Shown here: piece after piece, positions 1-9,069 of the stretch | Layout of the letters: each line of letters opens with the position of its first letter | Numbering within the stretch: position 1 is the first letter of the stretch | Translations under genes and position numbers: made by a program | The notes under the pieces: model-generated | What the model was told of the DNA's origin: nothing | The model's database searches: none | The model's input: the letters and a program-made list of their open reading frames with translations, nothing else | From: COE1 sp949066965 | GTDB taxonomy: Bacteria > Bacillota > Clostridia > Lachnospirales > Lachnospiraceae | Direction: 5' to 3' | DNA length: 64,000 nucleotides | Assembly (NCBI GenBank): GCA_949066965.1 | Contig: CARTDA010000001.1 | Location: 170,687-234,686, forward strand

Positions 1-395
1 GGTCTGCGGCAGGCACATGCAAGGCTGCCATTGATGAAATCAGAAATACTACGGGCACAAAGGCCGGATTAATCAAGATAAGGGTATTCAGGCCATTCCC
101 GGAGGATGAGATTGCAAAGGCGCTTTCCGGGGTGAAGGCAGTGGCGATTATGGACAGAAGCGAAATGTTTTCAGCGACAAGCGGTCCTCTCGGCGCGGAA
201 GTGCGCGCGGCATTGTACCAGGCACACAGCAGCGTGGAAGCCGTAAATTATTTTTACGGACTTGGCGGCAGGGATATCACTGTTTCCGATTTTAAGACAG
301 TTTACGGGAATCTCGAAACGATTGCACAGACGCATGTGGTGACGGGAATGTACGAGTATATCGGTCTGCGCAGCGAGCAGTCAAAGGAGGTCTAG
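1..395 (+). CDS. porA: 2-oxoacid:ferredoxin oxidoreductase alpha subunit, C-terminal part (cut by window edge)
   Basis: This is the C-terminal 131 codons of an open frame that enters from the left edge. It oxidatively decarboxylates pyruvate (or a related 2-oxoacid) to acyl-CoA with reduction of ferredoxin in the cytoplasm. The visible part matches the POR/VOR alpha-subunit C-terminal region (a VFRPFPEDEI stretch, then an acidic segment with DRSEMFS). The beta subunit follows after 5 bp and its ribosome binding site lies inside this gene's 3' end, so the two are co-transcribed and probably translationally coupled. Which oxoacid is preferred cannot be told from this fragment. Confidence 0.85.
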   Translation, partial: SAAGTCKAAIDEIRNTTGTKAGLIKIRVFRPFPEDEIAKALSGVKAVAIMDRSEMFSATSGPLGAEVRAALYQAHSSVEAVNYFYGLGGRDITVSDFKTVYGNLETIAQTHVVTGMYEYIGLRSEQSKEV

Positions 396-400
396 AGAGC

Positions 401-1339
401 ATGGAACAGACAGCATATAATTTTAAGGAAGTCATGAGTAAACCGGAACGCCTTGCCCCAGGACACAGGATGTGTGCAGGCTGCGGCGGTACGATTACAG
501 TGCGGACAGTGCTGCGTGCACTTGAGGAAGGGGACAAGGCAGTCATTGGGAATGCCACGGGATGCCTTGAGGTTTCTTCCTTTATGTATCCATACACGGC
601 ATATGAGGACAGCTATATCCACAACGCGTTTGAGAATGCCGGGGCAACGCTCGCGGGTGTCGAGACGGCATACCGCGTGTTAAAGAAAAGGGGAAAGATA
701 AAGGACAATTTCAAGTTTATCACATTTGGCGGGGACGGCGGGACATATGATATCGGTTTCCAGTCACTTTCAGGCGCTATGGAGCGCGGCCATGACATGG
801 TATATGTCTGCTATGACAACGGCGCTTACATGAACACGGGCACACAGCGCTCGTCGGCAACGCCGCAGTATGCAGACACGACAACGACGCCGGCAGGCAA
901 GGTGTCGGCAGGAAAGGTGCAGGTACGAAAGGATCTCGCTGCCATCATCGCGGAGCACCATGTGCCCTATGTGGGGCAGAGTACCTTCACGTCAAACTTC
1001 AAGGATTTGTATACAAAGGCGCAGAAGGCAATCTATACGCCCGGGGCAGCATTCCTCAATGTCATGTCACCCTGCCCGAGAGGCTGGGGCTATGAGCCGA
1101 GCGAGATGATGAATATTTGCAAAATGGCGATGGAGACGTGCTACTGGCCGTTGTTTGAGGTTGTGGAAGGCAAGTGGATATTGAACTATGAGCCTAAGAA
1201 CAAAATGCCCATTGAGGAATTTTTAAAGCCGCAGAGGCGTTTCCGGCATCTGTTTAAAAAGGAAAATGAGGAGCTCATCGGAAAGTTTCAGGAGGAGATT
1301 GACAGGAGATGGGAAGAACTCAGGAATAAATGTAATTAA
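401..1339 (+). CDS. porB: 2-oxoacid:ferredoxin oxidoreductase beta subunit (TPP-binding)
   Basis: A 312-residue protein with the TPP-dependent beta-subunit layout. An N-terminal CAGCGG motif (about residues 26-31) and further cysteines can ligand the proximal Fe-S cluster, and a GDGG...YD motif (about residues 110-117) binds TPP-Mg. It carries out the decarboxylation half of pyruvate/2-oxoacid:ferredoxin oxidoreductase, feeding acetyl-CoA and reduced ferredoxin to fermentation. The length is normal for the family. The start is an ATG with AAAGGAGG about 11 nt upstream, inside porA. It is the last gene of the operon, followed by a strong terminator. The subunit is certain; the exact oxoacid (pyruvate versus branched chain) is not. 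Confidence 0.9.
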   Translation: MEQTAYNFKEVMSKPERLAPGHRMCAGCGGTITVRTVLRALEEGDKAVIGNATGCLEVSSFMYPYTAYEDSYIHNAFENAGATLAGVETAYRVLKKRGKIKDNFKFITFGGDGGTYDIGFQSLSGAMERGHDMVYVCYDNGAYMNTGTQRSSATPQYADTTTTPAGKVSAGKVQVRKDLAAIIAEHHVPYVGQSTFTSNFKDLYTKAQKAIYTPGAAFLNVMSPCPRGWGYEPSEMMNICKMAMETCYWPLFEVVEGKWILNYEPKNKMPIEEFLKPQRRFRHLFKKENEELIGKFQEEIDRRWEELRNKCN

Positions 1340-1348
1340 ATCGGAACC

Positions 1349-1389
1349 GTACAAAAAAGAATATCGCATTGCGATATTCTTTTTTGTAC
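1349..1389. terminator. bidirectional rho-independent terminator
   Basis: A perfect 19-bp inverted repeat (1349-1367 and 1371-1389, loop ATT) whose arms begin with A-rich and end with T-rich tracts. It can therefore terminate porB on the plus strand and the convergent gene at 1399-1944 on the minus strand. Confidence 0.9.
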
Positions 1390-1398
1390 AGTCTTTAA

Positions 1399-1944
1399 TT
1401 ACTGTTGTGCAAACCTTAGGTCAGCCTGCCTTCGCATTTCATCAATTTCAGCCTGTTTCCGTTCCTCATCCTCGGCGGCCTCACGCAGAAGCCTTTCGTA
1501 AATTTCGTTTGCCTCTTTTACAATCTCGTCCTGTTCCGGCGGGATAATCACATCGTCAGTCGGGGAGCCGCCGGCAGCCAGCAGGGAGTCTATGGAGTTC
1601 TGGCTGCTGGTTGCATTCATAATCGCGTCAAGTGCGGCCTTTGTGTCTGCGTCGACAGGCCCCTGACCGTACAGCCCTGAATAAGATCCAGTTGTGGCAT
1701 TGAATGCAGATTTATCGATACTGCCTGTATCAGCCATGCCGTTTCCACCGGACAGTGCAGTGTCCTCCAGTGCAAGAACTTTTGCCTCCTCTGCCTCAAG
1801 CCGGAGGGCTTCTTCTTTTTCTGCCTCGGAGGGCCATATACGGACTACTTCGGGATTGTACATCACTAACCACCATTTTATCACGTGAGGATAGTATTTT
1901 TTCAAGAAATAAGCTGTGGCTGGATCCATCATCTTATACACCAT
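1399..1944 (-). CDS. hypothetical protein with acidic coiled-coil ends
   Basis: A 181-residue protein that I do not recognise. The N-terminus (about residues 1-40) is rich in Tyr, Trp and Lys. It is followed by a Glu-rich helical stretch (about 40-60), a low-complexity Gly/Ser/Ala/Asp middle (60-130), and a highly charged C-terminal helix likely to form a coiled coil (135-178). No signal peptide or membrane segment is visible. It is convergent with porB and shares its terminator. Its promoter region is probably 1950-2060, where only weak -10-like sequences are visible. It is probably a lineage-restricted structural or sporulation-related protein, but that is a guess. Confidence 0.6.
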   Translation of the reverse strand: MVYKMMDPATAYFLKKYYPHVIKWWLVMYNPEVVRIWPSEAEKEEALRLEAEEAKVLALEDTALSGGNGMADTGSIDKSAFNATTGSYSGLYGQGPVDADTKAALDAIMNATSSQNSIDSLLAAGGSPTDDVIIPPEQDEIVKEANEIYERLLREAAEDEERKQAEIDEMRRQADLRFAQQ

Positions 1945-2181
1945 CTTTCAAATCTGTAATTGATTTTAAAGTAAATGCAGACAGAATCTGCGCTTACCAT
2001 ATATATGACAAGTGCGCAGGATGTGTCGGCACCAGTCAATGATAATTATATTTTATCACATATTTATTAATATCGGTAGAATGAAAGCGAAAATTTATTG
2101 AATTTATTGAAATTATTTGTTAATGTTTATATATTGATAAAAAAATATAGTAAGATGTGTCAGATAAACCGGCACAGTTCT

Positions 2182-2215
2182 ATACTGGCGGTCGAAAAGA
2201 CTGACCGCTCAGTAT
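2182..2215. promoter_or_regulatory. stem-loop upstream of clpB promoter
   Basis: ATACTGGCGGTC and GACCGCTCAGTAT form a 12-bp stem with one bulge, 80 bp before the clpB -35 box. The gene-free stretch 1945-2368 otherwise holds AT-rich DNA and the clpB promoter. The hairpin could be a regulator site or the end of an upstream transcript. It does not match CIRCE or the CtsR heptad repeat. Confidence 0.4.
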
Positions 2216-2292
2216 GATATGGTGCGCACAACCACATAAGGAAATGTGAGTATAAAAATGAAATAAAAAAAGTAATAAAAGTGTAAACTAAA

Positions 2293-2320
2293 TTGACAAA
2301 TCAAAAAATGGTGTTATATT
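2293..2320 (+). promoter_or_regulatory. sigma-A-like promoter for clpB
   Basis: TTGACA (2293-2298), a 16-bp spacer and TATATT (2315-2320). The clpB start follows 48 bp later with a GGAGGA ribosome binding site. No CIRCE or CtsR box overlaps it. Confidence 0.7.
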
Positions 2321-2368
2321 ATATATAGAACAGATAAAACAAAGCATTTCTGGTAAAGGAGGAAGATT

Positions 2369-4960
2369 ATGAATATTCAGAAATTTACGCAGAAGTCAAT
2401 CGAGGCAGTCAACGGCTGTGAAAAGATTGCGATGGAATATGGTAATCAGGAACTGGAACAGGAGCATCTGCTCTATGCGCTCCTGACGATTGATGACAGC
2501 CTTATCCTCAAGCTGATAGAAAAGATGGAGATCAATAAAGACTATTTTGTGGACAGGGTTGAGAAGGCACTTGAGAAGCGTGTCAAAGTGCAGGGCGGGC
2601 AGCCATATGTCGGGCAGTACCTGAACAAGGTGCTCATTAGTGCCGAGGATGAGGCAAAACGTATGGGGGATGAGTATGTATCCGTCGAGCATCTGTTCCT
2701 CTCCCTGATTCAGAACCCGAATAAGGAAATCAAGGAGATTTTCAGGGAGTACGGCATTACAAGGGAGCGGTTTTTAAAGACACTGTCGGAAGTGCGGGGC
2801 AACCAGAGAGTCACAAGCGATAATCCGGAAGCCACCTATGACACCCTTGAGAAATACGGACAGGATCTGGTGGAGAAGGCACAAAACCAGAAGCTTGACC
2901 CCGTAATCGGCAGGGATAACGAGATTCGCAACATTATCCGGATTCTTTCCAGAAAGACAAAAAACAATCCAGTATTAATCGGGGAACCCGGCGTAGGCAA
3001 GACCGCGGTTGTGGAAGGGCTTGCACAGCGTATTGTGCGGGGGGATGTCCCGCAGGGCTTAAAGGACAAGAAAATTTTCTCCCTTGACATGGGTGCACTG
3101 GTCGCCGGCGCGAAATACCGGGGCGAGTTCGAGGAACGGCTAAAGGCAGTGCTCGAGGACGTCAAGAACAGTGACGGCCAGATTATTCTCTTTATCGACG
3201 AGCTTCACACGATTGTCGGAGCCGGCAAGACGGACGGCGCCATGGATGCCGGAAATATGCTCAAGCCCATGCTTGCGAGGGGCGAGCTGCACTGTATCGG
3301 GGCGACGACACTGGATGAGTACAGACAGTACATTGAGAAGGACCCCGCGCTGGAAAGGCGTTTCCAGCCTGTCATGGTCTCGGAGCCGACCGTTGAGGAC
3401 ACGATTAGCATCCTAAGGGGATTAAAGGAACGTTACGAGGTATTCCACGGTGTCAAAATCATGGACAATGCCCTTGTGAGCGCGGCAGTGCTTTCAAACC
3501 GCTATATTACGGACAGATTCCTGCCCGACAAGGCGATTGACCTTGTGGACGAGGCGTGTGCCATGATAAAGACGGAGCTTGACTCCATGCCTGCGGAACT
3601 GGATGAACTGCAAAGAAGGATGATGCAGATGGAGATTGAGGTGGCAGCGCTCAAAAAGGAGGAGGACAGACTCAGCGGAGAGCGCCTTGCAGCGCTTCAG
3701 TCGGAGCTTGCGGAGCAAAAGGAAGCTTTTAACAACCGCAAGGCACAGTGGGACAATGAGAAGGCATGTGTGGAAAAGCTGTCGAAGCTCAGGGAGGACA
3801 TCGAGGACCTGAATAACCAGATACAGATAGCGCAGCGCGAGGGAAACCTGGAGAAGGCGGCAGAGCTAAGCTATGGCAGGCTTCCCGAACTCAAAAGGCA
3901 GCTGGAGCGCGAGGAGGAAAATGCAAACTCCAGGGAGATGTCACTGGTGCATGAGAGCGTTTCCGATGATGAAATCGCAAAGATTATCTCGCGCTGGACA
4001 GGGATACCTGTCTCAAAGCTTAATGAAAGCGAGCGGAACAAGACGCTGCATCTGGACGAGGAGCTGCACAAGCGCGTGATTGGGCAGGATGAGGGCGTGA
4101 CAAAGGTCACAGAGGCAATTATCCGCTCCAAGGCGGGCATCAAGGATCCCGACAAGCCAATTGGTTCATTCCTGTTCCTGGGACCTACCGGCGTTGGCAA
4201 GACAGAACTTGCCAAGGCGCTTGCCGCATCGCTTTTTGATGATGAGTCCAACATGGTGCGTATCGACATGAGTGAATACATGGAGAAGCATTCCGTGTCA
4301 AGGCTGATTGGAGCGCCTCCGGGATATGTCGGCTACGACGAGGGCGGACAGCTTACTGAGGCAGTGCGCAGGAAACCGTACAGCGTTGTCCTGTTCGACG
4401 AGGTCGAGAAAGCGCATCCGGATGTATTCAACATTCTGCTGCAGGTTCTTGATGACGGGCGTATCACGGACTCACAGGGACGGACAGTTGATTTTAAAAA
4501 TACGATACTGATTATGACCTCAAACATTGGTGCGCAGTATCTGCTTGACGGTATTGACAGTGAAGGCAATATTGAGGCATCCGCGCAGGAAATGGTGATG
4601 GGAGAGCTCAGGGCGCATTTCAGGCCGGAGTTCTTAAACCGGCTTGACGAGACAATTTTGTTTAAGCCGCTTACCAAGGACAACATAGGCGGCATTATCA
4701 GCCTGATACTTGCAGACATCAACAGGCGTCTCGCGGACAGGGAGCTTGGGATAGCGTTATCGGAAGAAGCACAGCACTTTATCGCGGAAAACGGATATGA
4801 CCCTGTTTACGGTGCGAGGCCGCTGAAGCGGTACATCCAGAAATACGTGGAGACGCTTGCGGCGAGGCTGATACTTGCAGATGCGGTAACAGCAGGAGAT
4901 ACGATTTTAATCGCGCTTGACAGCACCGGTTCCGAACTGACGGCAGCCGTGAAAAAATAA
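2369..4960 (+). CDS. clpB: ATP-dependent disaggregase ClpB (Hsp100)
   Basis: An 863-residue cytoplasmic chaperone that, with DnaK, extracts polypeptides from aggregates. It has the full class I Hsp100 order: a double Clp-N domain (1-150), AAA-1 with Walker A GEPGVGKT (about 205) and Walker B LFIDE, a long coiled-coil middle domain (about 410-525) that separates ClpB from ClpA/ClpC, and AAA-2 with Walker A GPTGVGKT (about 608), ending in a ClpB D2-small domain. It has no ClpP-binding loop that I can see. Length and motifs are typical. It is monocistronic between its own promoter and terminator, and nothing in the leader shows HrcA or CtsR control. Confidence 0.97.
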   Translation: MNIQKFTQKSIEAVNGCEKIAMEYGNQELEQEHLLYALLTIDDSLILKLIEKMEINKDYFVDRVEKALEKRVKVQGGQPYVGQYLNKVLISAEDEAKRMGDEYVSVEHLFLSLIQNPNKEIKEIFREYGITRERFLKTLSEVRGNQRVTSDNPEATYDTLEKYGQDLVEKAQNQKLDPVIGRDNEIRNIIRILSRKTKNNPVLIGEPGVGKTAVVEGLAQRIVRGDVPQGLKDKKIFSLDMGALVAGAKYRGEFEERLKAVLEDVKNSDGQIILFIDELHTIVGAGKTDGAMDAGNMLKPMLARGELHCIGATTLDEYRQYIEKDPALERRFQPVMVSEPTVEDTISILRGLKERYEVFHGVKIMDNALVSAAVLSNRYITDRFLPDKAIDLVDEACAMIKTELDSMPAELDELQRRMMQMEIEVAALKKEEDRLSGERLAALQSELAEQKEAFNNRKAQWDNEKACVEKLSKLREDIEDLNNQIQIAQREGNLEKAAELSYGRLPELKRQLEREEENANSREMSLVHESVSDDEIAKIISRWTGIPVSKLNESERNKTLHLDEELHKRVIGQDEGVTKVTEAIIRSKAGIKDPDKPIGSFLFLGPTGVGKTELAKALAASLFDDESNMVRIDMSEYMEKHSVSRLIGAPPGYVGYDEGGQLTEAVRRKPYSVVLFDEVEKAHPDVFNILLQVLDDGRITDSQGRTVDFKNTILIMTSNIGAQYLLDGIDSEGNIEASAQEMVMGELRAHFRPEFLNRLDETILFKPLTKDNIGGIISLILADINRRLADRELGIALSEEAQHFIAENGYDPVYGARPLKRYIQKYVETLAARLILADAVTAGDTILIALDSTGSELTAAVKK

Positions 4961-4991
4961 GATGGAAGGCATCAGCCTTCCATCTTATTTT
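4959..4991 (+). terminator. clpB terminator
   Basis: A perfect 12-bp stem AAGATGGAAGGC/GCCTTCCATCTT with an ATCA loop, followed by ATTTTTAT. The first arm overlaps the clpB stop codon. Confidence 0.9.
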
Positions 4992-5024
4992 TATAGGAAA
5001 TTGCGACAGCGTAGACCATTTAAA

Positions 5025-5072
5025 CAAAAAGCGAAGCTTTTGCTAGATGAGCGCGCCAGCGCTCATCTTTTT
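5025..5072. terminator. tandem hairpins between convergent clpB and the SGNH gene
   Basis: Two adjacent hairpins: AAAAGC/GCTTTT (5027-5041) and AGATGAGCGC/GCGCTCATCT (5045-5068). The second has a T tract on the plus strand. The first is followed by TTTGTTT on the minus strand and can end the minus-strand acetylation operon. Confidence 0.65.
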
Positions 5073-5074
5073 CA

Positions 5075-6031
5075 TTATTTGTCCGGGATAATGGCGTGAT
5101 TGAGCAGAAAGTCTTTCCAGATTGGATAGTACTGTGCCTTGATATGTACCTGGTCCCACGTATAGTCTGATACAAGGGCGCCGTCCTCACAGAGACTGCT
5201 TTCGTTAATGTCAATGTAGAAGATATCCTTCTGGTTGGCAAGCGTGGCAATCAATGCATTTCTTTCTGCAATATTTTCATTTGTGATGGCTGTGCCCTCA
5301 CTGGATTTCTTTTCGGTGATAAACAGGTTTCCCTGAATGAAAAGCAGTGCGTCGGGCTGCAGCTTCCGGATGTCATTGACAACATCCCGGTAATGTTCAA
5401 AAAAGCTTTGTGCCGTTCCTGTCCCGCATTCGTTGATGCCGACCATCAGGTAGATTTTACCAAACTGCTGCTCCGTAAGGATATCGTGGACGGATTTTTT
5501 TTCGTCATTGTACGTTATTTTTGGCTTTTCATAATCGTAGATGGTAAGGGATGTCTTGCACAGAAAAACCGCGTTCTCAATTCCGGCGTATGCACTGATG
5601 CCAACAGTGCGGGAGTCGCCGATAAAGCAGGCATCCTGAAAGTACTTATCCGTCGCGGTGGTAAAATCGTAGGTCTGTGGCTGTTCCGGCAGGGCATCCG
5701 CCTTTATGTCCTTTCCATCCGGAATTTCCAGGACACCTGCCGTAATCTCAGAGGAAAGCTGCGAGCTGGTCTCTGCCTCTGGTTCAACCAAGGCAGATGC
5801 CGCCAGAATGTTCAGGTTATTTACCGAATAACCGGCGATAAGGCTGGCATAGTCAGCAAAGTATAATTTGTCGTGTATCCCTTTCATAGCAGTTGCCAGG
5901 GGAGGGGCAGACAAAGTGTAGGCATTTTCACCTTGATAGTACTGGATGTTCCAGTAGTGTCCCAGAATACTGAACGCGATGGCAGACAGTATGATTAAAA
6001 AAAGTAAGGTATAGTTTTTGATGTCTTTCAT
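5075..6031 (-). CDS. membrane-anchored SGNH/GDSL hydrolase-fold protein of an O-acetylation system
   Basis: A 318-residue protein with one N-terminal membrane segment (about residues 9-27) and an extracytoplasmic SGNH domain. The block I serine is in GDSRTVG (about 138), a GINE motif gives the block III Asn, and DQVH near residue 296 supplies the Asp-His pair. It lies 77 bp downstream of an MBOAT acyltransferase on the same strand. By analogy with DltD, AlgJ/AlgX and PatB partners, it probably finishes transfer of acetyl groups from the MBOAT protein to an extracellular glycan. The glycan is unknown; cell-wall polysaccharide or exopolysaccharide are both possible. All catalytic positions appear intact. 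Confidence 0.8.
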   Translation of the reverse strand: MKDIKNYTLLFLIILSAIAFSILGHYWNIQYYQGENAYTLSAPPLATAMKGIHDKLYFADYASLIAGYSVNNLNILAASALVEPEAETSSQLSSEITAGVLEIPDGKDIKADALPEQPQTYDFTTATDKYFQDACFIGDSRTVGISAYAGIENAVFLCKTSLTIYDYEKPKITYNDEKKSVHDILTEQQFGKIYLMVGINECGTGTAQSFFEHYRDVVNDIRKLQPDALLFIQGNLFITEKKSSEGTAITNENIAERNALIATLANQKDIFYIDINESSLCEDGALVSDYTWDQVHIKAQYYPIWKDFLLNHAIIPDK

Positions 6032-6108
6032 GACAAGCCTCCTAGTTGTCAGTCATACGCACGACAGATGGAACCTGCCGTGCGTGTTGTGCCGGCCGCA
6101 TAAGGAAA

Positions 6109-7527
6109 TCAATACCGGAAGTATAAAAACGGATTATTGATTCCAATGGATAAATAATATACAGAAACCCAAAAAATAACAAGCGATATGACAATTCCCA
6201 GGAATCTGCCGCGAAGTCTGTTAAACAGCTTTTCGGGATAATCAGTGGCAAATATAATGCAGGCGACAAGCAGCGGCGCATAGGTCGACGCATATCCCGT
6301 AAAATCAGAAAAGTGAATATTTCTGCCTGTGTCAACAAAAGGAAACAGGCGTGTCAGGTATACGCCAAGGTCGTGAAAATCACTGATTGCAAAGAGCGTC
6401 CAGCTTACAAGAATGTAAAAAAACATATATGTGTGGGAAAATACCTTTGCAAATATGTTGTCAGCGTTCAGCCATCGCAGTGTCAGATTTTTTTCTATTA
6501 TCTGCAGCATAAAGATAAAAAGTCCCCACAGGATAAAATTCCATGCTGCGCCATGCCAGAATCCTACAAGGAACCATACAACAAACAGATTCATCATCAT
6601 GCGGGTTTTTCCCTTGCGGTTTCCGCCAAGCGGGATATAGACGTACTCCCGGAACCATGCGCCAAGCGTAATGTGCCATCTGCGCCAGAAGTCCGTGACA
6701 CTCCGCGCCATATAAGGATGCCTGAAGTTTGCAGGCATATGGAAACCGAGCATCTCACCCAGACCGACCGCCATCATGGAATAACCGCAAAAGTCAAAAT
6801 ACAGCTGCATGGAGTAAGCGAAAGTGCCAAGCCATGCAAGCGGTGTGGAGATACTCTCAAAACCAATGGTGCACACCTCGTTCCACAAGGTACCGATACG
6901 GTTTGCGATAATGACCTTGTAACCAAGCCCGACGATAAAGGTCTTCAGCCCGTTGTCAAGCCCGGCAGCGGAAATCGTCCGTTCCTTTAACGCATCGCGG
7001 ATATCAGAATACACGACAATCGGGCCGGCGATAAGCTGCGGAAACATACACAGATATGCACCGAGGCTCACGAGTGATTTGTCCGCTTCGGTTTTTCCAA
7101 GATACACATCTATGACATAGGACACAATCTGGAACGTGTAAAAGCTGATGCCGAGCGGCAATGTTATGTTAAGGGTGTAAAACCGCCAGTGAATATCCAG
7201 AATCCGAAGGAGTGCATTGATATTTTCTATAAAAAAATTCGTATATTTAAAAAAAAGTAAAAAGCCAAAGTTGTACATAAGGGACAGAACCAGCAATGTG
7301 TTTTTTTCAAAGCTTCTGTCCTTGAAATTTTCGATGCCCAGTCCAAGAAGGAAGTTTACGATAATGGAGCAGAGTATCAGAAAAAGGTAATAAGGCTCGC
7401 CAAAGCTGTAAAACAGGATGCTTCCTGTCAGCAGAAGAAAGTTGCGGCTTTTGGCGGGCAGTATATAATATAAAACCAAAAAGACCGGCAAAAATACAAA
7501 TATAAATAATAAGCTGCTAAAAACCAT
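6109..7527 (-). CDS. MBOAT-family membrane O-acyltransferase
   Basis: A 472-residue polytopic membrane protein with about 10-12 hydrophobic segments. It has the MBOAT signatures: a WRRWHITLGAWFREYVYIPLGG block (about 275-297) and the FWHGAAWN block (about 325) with the invariant His. It moves acetyl groups across the membrane for glycan O-acetylation, as AlgI, DltB and PatA do. It is first in a two-gene minus-strand operon with the SGNH partner at 5075-6031. There are no dlt or alg genes nearby, so the acceptor polymer is not identified. Length is typical of the AlgI-like branch. Confidence 0.92.
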   Translation of the reverse strand: MVFSSLLFIFVFLPVFLVLYYILPAKSRNFLLLTGSILFYSFGEPYYLFLILCSIIVNFLLGLGIENFKDRSFEKNTLLVLSLMYNFGFLLFFKYTNFFIENINALLRILDIHWRFYTLNITLPLGISFYTFQIVSYVIDVYLGKTEADKSLVSLGAYLCMFPQLIAGPIVVYSDIRDALKERTISAAGLDNGLKTFIVGLGYKVIIANRIGTLWNEVCTIGFESISTPLAWLGTFAYSMQLYFDFCGYSMMAVGLGEMLGFHMPANFRHPYMARSVTDFWRRWHITLGAWFREYVYIPLGGNRKGKTRMMMNLFVVWFLVGFWHGAAWNFILWGLFIFMLQIIEKNLTLRWLNADNIFAKVFSHTYMFFYILVSWTLFAISDFHDLGVYLTRLFPFVDTGRNIHFSDFTGYASTYAPLLVACIIFATDYPEKLFNRLRGRFLGIVISLVIFWVSVYYLSIGINNPFLYFRY

Positions 7528-7818
7528 GATGTTCCCCCATGACTCATGATGTAGGATGACGGCTGAATCTATGTCAACCGCATAAAATATTATAGCAAAA
7601 ATAAATCGATTATTCCATAAATTTATTCGAGTTTTTTATACAAATAATGCAGTTATTTCAATAAAAAACACAGCATTATTTACATTGCGGACGTAATTCA
7701 ATATATGCGGCAGTAAAATATCTATGCACCGGATATGACATCGCCTGTAAAAAGATATTGCGGTGTGTATGAAAATCTGATAAAGTTGATGTATTATAAG
7801 GTATGGAGAGACAATATC

Positions 7819-8892
7819 ATGAAATATTATCATAAAAAGGCATTTTTATGGCTGGCGGCTGTCGTTGTGGCAGTCCTTGTGCTGCCGACGGGCTGCGGAC
7901 TGCAAAACGGTGAATATAAAAGGACGAAAATTGTACTCACAACAGGCTTTGGCAAGGATGAGGTGTTCCGCATTGATGAGATTTCCTGCACGCTTCCGGA
8001 AATCATGGTTTACCTGACTAACACGAAGAACCAGTATGAACAGGCGCTCGGCAGCCAGATCTGGCAGGCTTCCTACAATGGGGAGACGCTTGAGGCAAAC
8101 ATAAAGGAAACGGTGCTTGCAAGACTTGCCCGCATCAAGGCAATGAACCTGCTTGCGGGGAAATATGGGATAACATTGTCTGACACTGAGCTGGATAATG
8201 CAGCCAGGGCGGCGCAGATCTATTATGAGTCGCTGAATGACAAGGAGCGTGAACTGCTGAAGACAGATGAAAAGCTGCTGTGCAGGATGTATGAGGAGTA
8301 CGCACTTGCCGGAAAGGTTTACCAGTATTTAATTGCGGACATCAATCCTGAAATCAGTGATGATGAGGCGCGGACGATTACCGTACAGCATATTTTGATA
8401 AAAACCTATTCACTCAATGATCAGGGAGAGCGCGTGCCCTATTCGGAGGAGGGCAGAAAAGAGGCGTACCGGCGTGCAAGTGAGGCATTGACCAAAGCAA
8501 GGGAAGGGGAGGAATTTATGGGACTCATTGCAGAGTACAGCGAGGATAACAATCCCTCCTACTCGTTCGGAAAGGGGACAATGGAGCCGGCGTTCGAGGA
8601 AGCCGCGTTTAATCTGGGGACGGATGAAATAAGCGGCATTGTGGAATCGGAACATGGTTATCATATCATTAAATGTATCAGTACCTTTGACAAGGACGAG
8701 ACAGACAGGAATAAAGTAAAGATTGTGGAGCAGCGCAGGAAAGAGGTGTTTAATGAGGAGTATTCCGGCTTTGTGGGCGGACTGACAAGGAACCTCAACC
8801 AGAAGCTGTGGGATTCTGTCGGGTTTCTGGAGGATGACACCGTGACCACAAGCAGCTTTTTCGAAATATACAAGGAGCTGTTTTCTGCATAA
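7819..8892 (+). CDS. PrsA/SurA-like peptidyl-prolyl isomerase lipoprotein
   Basis: A 357-residue predicted lipoprotein. It has a positively charged start, a hydrophobic core, and a lipobox-like LPTGC with Cys26. It continues with a SurA_N-type helical chaperone region (about 40-190) and a parvulin (rotamase) domain at about 195-310 containing VQHILI, a FSFGKG-like loop and GYHIIKC. It probably assists folding of exported proteins outside the membrane. I chose the ATG at 7819 because GGAGAG lies 8 nt upstream and the signal peptide then starts properly; an in-frame ATG at 7735 would add 28 unlikely residues. It is single, with htpG 178 bp downstream under its own promoter. Confidence 0.85.
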   Translation: MKYYHKKAFLWLAAVVVAVLVLPTGCGLQNGEYKRTKIVLTTGFGKDEVFRIDEISCTLPEIMVYLTNTKNQYEQALGSQIWQASYNGETLEANIKETVLARLARIKAMNLLAGKYGITLSDTELDNAARAAQIYYESLNDKERELLKTDEKLLCRMYEEYALAGKVYQYLIADINPEISDDEARTITVQHILIKTYSLNDQGERVPYSEEGRKEAYRRASEALTKAREGEEFMGLIAEYSEDNNPSYSFGKGTMEPAFEEAAFNLGTDEISGIVESEHGYHIIKCISTFDKDETDRNKVKIVEQRRKEVFNEEYSGFVGGLTRNLNQKLWDSVGFLEDDTVTTSSFFEIYKELFSA

Positions 8893-8927
8893 AATATATA
8901 TGAAAAGTATAAACAAATCATTAATTA

Positions 8928-8954
8928 TTAGCACTCGAGCGAATCGAGTGCTAA
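8928..8954. promoter_or_regulatory. CIRCE operator (HrcA binding site)
   Basis: An exact match to the CIRCE consensus: TTAGCACTC, nine bases, GAGTGCTAA. HrcA binds it to repress class I heat-shock genes. Here it precedes htpG rather than groESL or dnaK, and it lies just upstream of the -35 box instead of over the start site. The arms followed by TTTTCT could also end the upstream transcript. Confidence 0.95.
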
Positions 8955-8961
8955 TTTTCTC

Positions 8962-8990
8962 TTGACTTTTATTTTGCAGGGTATTAAACT
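8962..8990 (+). promoter_or_regulatory. probable htpG promoter
   Basis: TTGACT (8962-8967), a 17-bp spacer and TAAACT (8985-8990). The -35 is good and the -10 is weak. It is adjacent to CIRCE, which suggests heat-inducible expression. Confidence 0.55.
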
Positions 8991-9069
8991 ATCTATCAGA
9001 CAAGATGGTATGAAATCATGGCGTTCATACAGCAAAGCTAATTAACAAAGAGAAAGGAATGTGATTTTA

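Noticed and set aside
2182..2320. CtsR or HrcA operator before clpB
   Set aside because: No TTAGCACTC/GAGTGCTAA pair and no GGTCAAA tandem heptads are present; only a GGTC-containing hairpin of unknown role.
6313..6990. 225-codon plus-strand frame opposite the MBOAT gene
   Set aside because: The minus strand encodes a clear MBOAT with conserved motifs; the plus frame has low-complexity composition.
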